Source: Rhizorhapis sp. SPR117
GTDB taxonomy: Bacteria; Pseudomonadota; Alphaproteobacteria; Sphingomonadales; Sphingomonadaceae
Assembly: GCF_021742065.1 (NCBI RefSeq)
Contig: NZ_JAKKIE010000062.1
Coordinates: 1 to 18,948 of the forward strand
Direction: 5' to 3'
DNA length: 18,948 bases
Positions 15,481 through 18,948 of the stretch are shown here, piece after piece (the stretch's first letter is position 1; each line of letters starts with the position of its first letter). The notes under the pieces were generated by a model, which was not told the origin of the DNA, searched no databases, and saw nothing but the letters and a program-made list of their open reading frames with translations. Position numbers and translations under genes: made by a program.

Positions 15481-15495
15481 ATCGATTTTATCGAT
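15481..15495. promoter_or_regulatory. ATCGAT-N3-ATCGAT palindrome, candidate OxyR/LysR-type site
   Basis: ATCGATTTTATCGAT is a perfect 6-bp dyad with a 3-bp spacer, about 120 bp before a peroxiredoxin gene. It has the geometry of one half-site of the E. coli OxyR consensus (ATAG-n-T-nnn-A-n-CTAT, 15 bp), with a symmetric change of ATAG/CTAT to ATCG/CGAT. No second half-site in register is evident. It might also serve the divergent DUF1285 operon. Confidence 0.35.
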
Positions 15496-15616
15496 AAGTA
15501 TGGCCATTTATAACGGTTGGCGGACCCGGCTCTTTTTCCTGTTGATAGGCGTTGTAGCGGCGGAACGTTGCTCGAACCGCACAGTTAATAACCATTAGTA
15601 ACCAAAGGAGTAAATC

Positions 15617-16156
15617 ATGCTTGGACGCCAGGTCCCCGATGTTGTTTTGAAAACCCGCGTGCGCGACGAAAGCGTCGGCGGTGAAAATCCGTTCCGCTGG
15701 CAGGATGTTCGCACTGGCGATCTGTTCCGTGGCCGGCGCGTTGTCGTTTTTTCGCTGCCAGGTGCTTTCACGCCAACCTGTTCGACCGAACAGTGTCCGG
15801 CATTTGAACGTTTCTATGATGAATTCAAGGCTGCCGGCGTCGATGAGGTGTATTGTATTTCGGTCAATGATGCTTTTGTCATGTACCAGTGGGGCAAGCA
15901 TCTGGGCATCAGCAAAGTGAAGCTGCTTCCCGATGGTTCAGGCGATTTCACGCGCCGCATGGGCATGTTGATCAAGAAGGACCATCTGGGCTTTGGCGAT
16001 CGCAGCTGGCGCTATGCCATGGTCGTGGATGACGGCAAGATCACGGCGTGGTTCGAAGAACCCGGCATAAATGACGTTGGCAGTGATGCCGACCCCTATG
16101 GCGAAACCAAACCGGAACCGGTCCTGGAATGGGTCAACAGCCATCCCAAGGGCTAG
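15617..16156 (+). CDS. peroxiredoxin, Prx5 / type II family
   Basis: The 179-aa thiol peroxidase reduces hydrogen peroxide and organic hydroperoxides using glutaredoxin or thioredoxin. The active-site motif LPGAFTPTCSTEQCP holds the peroxidatic Cys55 within PxxxTxxC. Cys80 in VYCISVND lies exactly 25 residues later, the spacing of the resolving Cys in atypical 2-Cys type II enzymes; Cys60 is an extra cysteine. The FEEPGI motif near residues 145-150 is typical. AAAGGAG at 15604-15610 gives a strong ribosome binding site 6 nt before the ATG. It is transcribed alone; its TAG stop overlaps the start of a palindromic intergenic repeat. Confidence 0.94.
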   Translation: MLGRQVPDVVLKTRVRDESVGGENPFRWQDVRTGDLFRGRRVVVFSLPGAFTPTCSTEQCPAFERFYDEFKAAGVDEVYCISVNDAFVMYQWGKHLGISKVKLLPDGSGDFTRRMGMLIKKDHLGFGDRSWRYAMVVDDGKITAWFEEPGINDVGSDADPYGETKPEPVLEWVNSHPKG

Positions 16157-16203
16157 AGCATCGTGCGGAAAAGTGGGAACCGGTTTTCCGTAGTAAGCGA
16201 TGC
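16157..16203. repeat. alphaproteobacterial-type palindromic intergenic repeat
   Basis: A nested palindrome begins immediately at the peroxiredoxin stop: GCATCG (16158-16163) pairs with CGATGC (16198-16203), and CGGAAAA (16166-16172) with TTTTCCG (16184-16190), around GTGGGAACCGG. The arrangement (GCATCGTGCGGAAAAGTGGG then CCGGTTTTCCG then GCGATGC) is one recalled from many rhizobial and sphingomonad intergenic regions. It may act as a 3' mRNA hairpin. Confidence 0.65.
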
Positions 16204-16218
16204 GACAATAAAAACTTA

Positions 16219-16256
16219 GAGCGGGCGGTGTGATTCAGATTTCACGCTGCCCGCTC
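16219..16256. repeat. second palindromic intergenic repeat unit
   Basis: GAGCGGGC (16219-16226) pairs perfectly with GCCCGCTC (16249-16256), with the stem extended inward through GTGTGA / TCACGC with wobbles, around TTCAGATT. It lies 16 bp after the first unit. The AGAGCGGG...GATTCAGAT wording also resembles a dispersed alphaproteobacterial repeat. It may serve as a bidirectional terminator between the convergent peroxiredoxin and reductase genes. Confidence 0.55.
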
Positions 16257-16298
16257 CAAGAAGATGCAGGGCCCCTCCGCAAAGTCGGGGGGCGGACT

Positions 16299-17528
16299 TC
16301 AGGCCAGCCCTACTTCCTTGAGCGGAATCGTCGCATCGGCCAGTTGCGCCTGCTCGAGTGCAGCACCGGAGAGCACATGTGCCCGACCCTGGACATAATC
16401 CTTGGTCGCGTTGACGCAATCGAGTGCCAGAACCTTGCCGCCCTTCAGGTAAATGACAGAAAAACTGCGCGTGGCAGGATCGCCACGGACAATCACCTTG
16501 TCATGACCACCTGACAGGCCGACGGTCTGCAACCGCAGATCATATTGATTGGACCAGAACCAGGGGACGGCGTGATATTCGGCGGACTGTCCCAATATGT
16601 CGGACACCGCCACCTTTGCCTGATCATTGGCGTTCTGTACCGATTCGAGCCGAATCTGCGCACCCCCGGCAAAGGCATTGGAATGCGCGGCGCAATCGCC
16701 AACAGCATAAATGTCAGGCAGGCTGGTGCGGCAAAACGCATCGACGTCAACGCCGTTGCCGCCACTGGCCCCGGCTGCGAGCAGCGGACCCGTTTCAGGG
16801 ATGATGCCGATGCCCACGATCACCATGTCGGTCGCAATGCGCTCTCCATCGGCCAGCAGTACAGCGGACACCCGGTCGCCAGTTTTTTCCAAAGCCTCCA
16901 CCATCGCGCCGGTGCGCAGATCGACGCCATGGGCGCGATGTTCGGCTTCATAAAAACGCGACAGCGGTTCACCTGCTACGCGCGCCAGAACCCGGTCCAG
17001 CGCTTCCAATACCGTCACCTTCTTGCCCAGCTTGGTCAGGACCGCCGCAGCCTCCAGGCCGATATAACCACCACCAATGACGGCGACATGCTCGACTTCA
17101 GGCAGAATGCTCATAATCGCATCGACATCATCGCGGCGTCGTACCGCAAAAACGCGTTCGGCATCGCTACCAGGGCAGGAAAGCATGCGCGGCGTGCCAC
17201 CTGTTGCCCAGATAAGCTTGCCATAGCCGATTTCGCTATCATCGGCGATCGTCACCTTATGGCCTGCAGGGTCAACCTTCGTAACGCGTTTGCCCAACAG
17301 CATATCGACGTTGCGTTCTGTCCAGAAATGTTCGGGACGAATCAAGATGCGTTCGAATGGTTTTTCGCCAGCCATATATTCCTTGGAAAGGGGCGGGCGT
17401 TCGTAGGGGAGTTCGCGTTCATCGCCCAAAAGGCCGATGCTGCCTTCGAATTTCATCTGGCGCAGCAACAACGCCGCCTGCGCGCCTGCATGGCCGGCCC
17501 CTACGATCAGGACATCAAAAGACGACAT
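16299..17528 (-). CDS. FAD-dependent NAD(P)H ferredoxin/rubredoxin reductase-like oxidoreductase
   Basis: The 409-aa protein has the putidaredoxin/rhodocoxin reductase layout. The FAD Rossmann motif is VLIVGAGHAGAQAA (7-20), followed by the ERPPLSKEYM signature (43-52). The NAD-binding motif AVIGGGYIGLEAAA (149-162) leads to a strand ending in Glu175, which favours NADH. The second FAD motif is DIYAVGDCA (272-280), and a reductase C-terminal domain covers about 320-409. It would pass electrons from NADH to a ferredoxin feeding a P450 or ring-hydroxylating oxygenase, but neither partner is in this window. The ATG at 17528 is chosen because GGTGGGG lies just upstream and FAD-domain homology begins there, although the frame stays open to 17678. 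Confidence 0.9.
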   Translation of the reverse strand: MSSFDVLIVGAGHAGAQAALLLRQMKFEGSIGLLGDERELPYERPPLSKEYMAGEKPFERILIRPEHFWTERNVDMLLGKRVTKVDPAGHKVTIADDSEIGYGKLIWATGGTPRMLSCPGSDAERVFAVRRRDDVDAIMSILPEVEHVAVIGGGYIGLEAAAVLTKLGKKVTVLEALDRVLARVAGEPLSRFYEAEHRAHGVDLRTGAMVEALEKTGDRVSAVLLADGERIATDMVIVGIGIIPETGPLLAAGASGGNGVDVDAFCRTSLPDIYAVGDCAAHSNAFAGGAQIRLESVQNANDQAKVAVSDILGQSAEYHAVPWFWSNQYDLRLQTVGLSGGHDKVIVRGDPATRSFSVIYLKGGKVLALDCVNATKDYVQGRAHVLSGAALEQAQLADATIPLKEVGLA

Positions 17529-17690
17529 ATAATCCCCACCAAAGCTGCGTATTTCCTGTTCCCAGCGCTCATGAACGATATATGCGGGGTCAAGCAAGCC
17601 CATCTTGTGCAGAAATAGCAGTTTGATATGGTTGACCACCGTCAGGAGGGTGCGTATAGGCCCCGCACTACCGTGCAATTCGGCATCCGT

Positions 17691-17767
17691 GGCGGAGTAG
17701 CTCAGCTGGTTAGAGCAGCGGAATCATAATCCGCGTGTCGGGGGTTCAAGTCCCTCCTCCGCTACCA
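17691..17767 (+). tRNA. tRNA-Met (anticodon CAT), likely island attachment site
   Basis: It forms a complete cloverleaf: acceptor GGCGGAG with CTCCGCT (terminal G-U), D-arm GCTC/GAGC, anticodon stem GCGGA/TCCGC around ATCATAA with anticodon CAT, a T-arm with GGTTCAAGTCC, and encoded CCA at 17765-17767. It lacks initiator features (no run of three G-C pairs GGG/CCC in the anticodon stem), so it reads as elongator Met; tRNA-Ile2, which shares the CAT anticodon, cannot be fully excluded. A P4-type integrase starts 178 bp downstream on the same strand, so the tRNA 3' half is the probable integration site; the other att copy is not in the window. Confidence 0.95.
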
Positions 17768-17772
17768 TCCCC

Positions 17773-17812
17773 TTTTCCGGAAGCTTCCACAGACTTCCGG
17801 ATTCTTCCAGAA
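17773..17812 (+). repeat. four 10-bp-phased TTCC iterons beside tRNA-Met
   Basis: TTCC recurs at 17775, 17785, 17795 and 17805, an exact 10-bp period. The four decamers TTTTCCGGAA, GCTTCCACAG, ACTTCCGGAT and TCTTCCAGAA fit NYTTCCRSAN at every defined position. The array starts 6 bp after the tRNA CCA end and lies between the likely attachment site and the integrase. CCGGAAG (17777-17783) and CTTCCGG (17794-17800) also form an inverted repeat. One-turn phasing suggests cooperative binding of a protein such as integrase or an excisionase; the function is inferred. Confidence 0.5.
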
Positions 17813-17891
17813 AACCGCAGATTTACTTGGGGTTGCGGGTGATTCGCGTCCATGTCCCGCCGAGCGCTTCCGCATGCAGCCAGATTTGGTG

Positions 17892-17946
17892 TGGGGGTAT
17901 TTTGGGGGTATTTTCTCGGGGTCCGCAAATGGAGCGATACCCCCAA
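17892..17946 (+). promoter_or_regulatory. GGGGGTAT repeats upstream of the integrase start
   Basis: GGGGGTAT occurs at 17893-17900 and 17904-17911 (11-bp spacing, within the repeated TGGGGGTATTTT), and its inverse ATACCCCC at 17937-17944; the dyad TTGGGGGTAT / ATACCCCCAA reaches the A of the start codon at 17946. Such G-tract repeats resemble sites found before P4-type integrases. They may be arm-type integrase sites that also allow autorepression. Confidence 0.5.
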
Positions 17947-18890
17947 TGCCTCTCAAAGAGTTGGAAGCCAAAAACGCTAAGCCAAAAGACCGTGCCTACA
18001 AGCTGGCCGACAGTGAGGGATTGTTCCTCCTGGTGCAGCCAAACGGCTCCAAGCTTTGGCGTATGAAGTACCGCTTTGGCGGCAAGGAGAAGCTGCTGTC
18101 GTTCGGCGCCTACCCCGATCTGGGGATATCCGCTGCGCGCGAGAAACGCTGTGCGGCCAAACAGTTGCTCGCCCAGGGCAAGGATCCGATGGCCAATAAG
18201 GCGGACATGATGCCTGAGGGCGCGGCTACATTCTTGTCCGTTGCTCAACGCTGGCATGAGAACCGCGAATCAAGCCTGGATGCGGCCCATTCTCAGCGTG
18301 TTTGGTCACGGCTTGAGCGAGACGTGTTCCCGGCCTTGGGGAGCAAGATGATGCATGAGATCACTCCGCCAGACGTGCTTGAGATGATCCGCAAGATTGA
18401 GGCGCGAGGAGCCCTGGATATCAGCCGCCGGGCCAAGCAGGGTGTCGGGCAGATTTTCCAATTCGCGATCGCTTGTGGATTGGTGTCTTCAGATCCAACT
18501 ACCCACCTGCGGGGCGCCTTGAAGCCTCGTCCGCGCGTCAAGCATATGAGCCGGCTGCCGTTGACCGAGTTGCCTCAGTTTTTGCTGAAGCTCCAAAGGT
18601 ATGAAGAGGAGGGAGACCGGCGGTCTTCAATCACACGCGACGCGGTTACGTTTGCGCTCCTGACTTGGGTCAGGACCAAGGAGCTTCGGTTCGCTGTGAG
18701 ATCGGAGTTTGAAGACCTAGACGGCAAAGCACCGATCTGGCGGATACCCGCTGAACGGATGAAGATGGGACGAGAGCACTTTGTGCCGCTCTCGAAGCAG
18801 GCTGCAGCAATCGCCCGGCGAATGATTGTCACCAGTACCGGCGAATTCCTGTTTCCCGGGGCGGTGCCGAAGATGTCAACGTCGGGGTAA
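17946..18890 (+). pseudogene. P4-type tyrosine integrase, truncated by an insertion sequence
   Basis: The 314-aa remnant of a normally about 400-aa site-specific recombinase carries the N-terminal arm-binding DUF4102 domain (residues 1 to about 85: MPLKELEAKNAKPKDRAYKL, LSFGAYPDLGISAAREKR), the core-binding SAM-like domain (about 95-195) and the start of the catalytic domain. Arg I (LLTWVRTKELR) and the beta-strand Lys (WRIPAERMKMGREHFVPLS) are present. The later HxxR, His/Trp and nucleophile Tyr are missing, because the frame ends about 16 bp into what looks like an IS end. It is therefore almost certainly inactive. GGAG at 17931-17934 is 11 nt before the ATG. It sits beside tRNA-Met, as expected for an island integrase. 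Confidence 0.88.
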
Positions 18891-18948
18891 AATTGTGCAA
18901 GATTCCGGTGTAAAACTGTACCAGTTGGATTGAACAAAAAGCCTCAGA
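18874..18948. mobile_element. left end of an IS21-like insertion sequence (partial)
   Basis: From about TGTCAACG at 18874 the sequence stops resembling the integrase. The motif TAAAAYTGTRC occurs twice, at 18888-18898 and 18911-18921, 23 bp apart, as in the terminal multiple repeats of IS21-family elements, which begin with TG. No transposase is in the window, and the target duplication and far end are outside it. The family assignment rests on recalled terminal structure only. Confidence 0.5.

Noticed and set aside
14325..15481. Plus-strand open frames of 170-194 codons opposite the Nudix and DUF1285 genes
   Set aside because: They overlap two clearly recognised, translationally coupled genes and show no family features.
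16273..16292. GC-rich hairpin just after the reductase gene as a terminator
   Set aside because: The stem has an A-C mismatch on the transcribed strand and no T-tract follows; the repeat units nearby are better candidates.
16545..17618. 357-codon open frame on the plus strand opposite the reductase gene
   Set aside because: It is an antisense shadow of a well-supported flavoprotein; the translation is rich in His, Arg, Gln and Ala without domain motifs.
17529..17678. 50-residue N-terminal extension of the reductase
   Set aside because: The FAD-binding strand normally starts within a few residues of the N-terminus, and a good ribosome binding site precedes the ATG at 17528.

Overview
The window looks like a chromosomal segment of an alphaproteobacterium, most likely a sphingomonad (Sphingobium/Sphingomonas group). 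This is inferred from protein flavour, the otsB-GH15-otsA and DUF1285-Nudix-cca gene orders, tRNA genes that encode their own CCA, and alphaproteobacterial-style palindromic repeats. No database search was possible. Most of the window is ordinary, tightly packed housekeeping DNA; the two ends are accessory.

Left end (1-1228): about 640 bp without a convincing gene, then a lone Cas2-like (SinR-like) ferredoxin-fold protein with several small hairpins upstream and a palindrome over its ribosome binding site, followed by a hairpin terminator and a tRNA-Arg(TCT) on the minus strand whose 3' end faces this segment. No CRISPR repeats and no cas1 are present.

Centre (1319-15382): a YhhQ-type queuosine-precursor transporter with a small membrane protein on the plus strand; a minus-strand purine operon purC-purS-purQ with a GFA-family zinc protein coupled to its end; a translationally coupled minus-strand trehalose operon otsB-GH15-otsA; divergent parC (topoisomerase IV subunit A); a GGDEF-EAL protein with a degenerate GGNEF motif and an intact EAL site; and a minus-strand coupled operon DUF1285-CoA pyrophosphatase-CCA tRNA nucleotidyltransferase, whose last gene overlaps the EAL gene tail to tail by 31 bp.

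Right part (15383-18948): a Prx5-type peroxiredoxin with a candidate OxyR/LysR-like palindrome upstream and an intergenic repeat pair directly behind it, then a minus-strand ferredoxin/rubredoxin reductase-like flavoprotein. A plus-strand tRNA-Met(CAT) follows, with four exactly 10-bp-phased TTCC iterons starting 6 bp after its CCA end, GGGGGTAT repeats, and a P4-type tyrosine integrase reading into the right-hand flank. This is the classic edge of a genomic island inserted at a tRNA 3' end. The integrase is cut off before its catalytic His/Arg/Tyr residues by what appears to be the end of an IS21-like insertion sequence, so the island is probably stranded unless another integrase serves it.

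The most unusual items are the orphan Cas2-like locus with its potentially occluded ribosome binding site, and the helically phased iterons at the tRNA-Met island junction.
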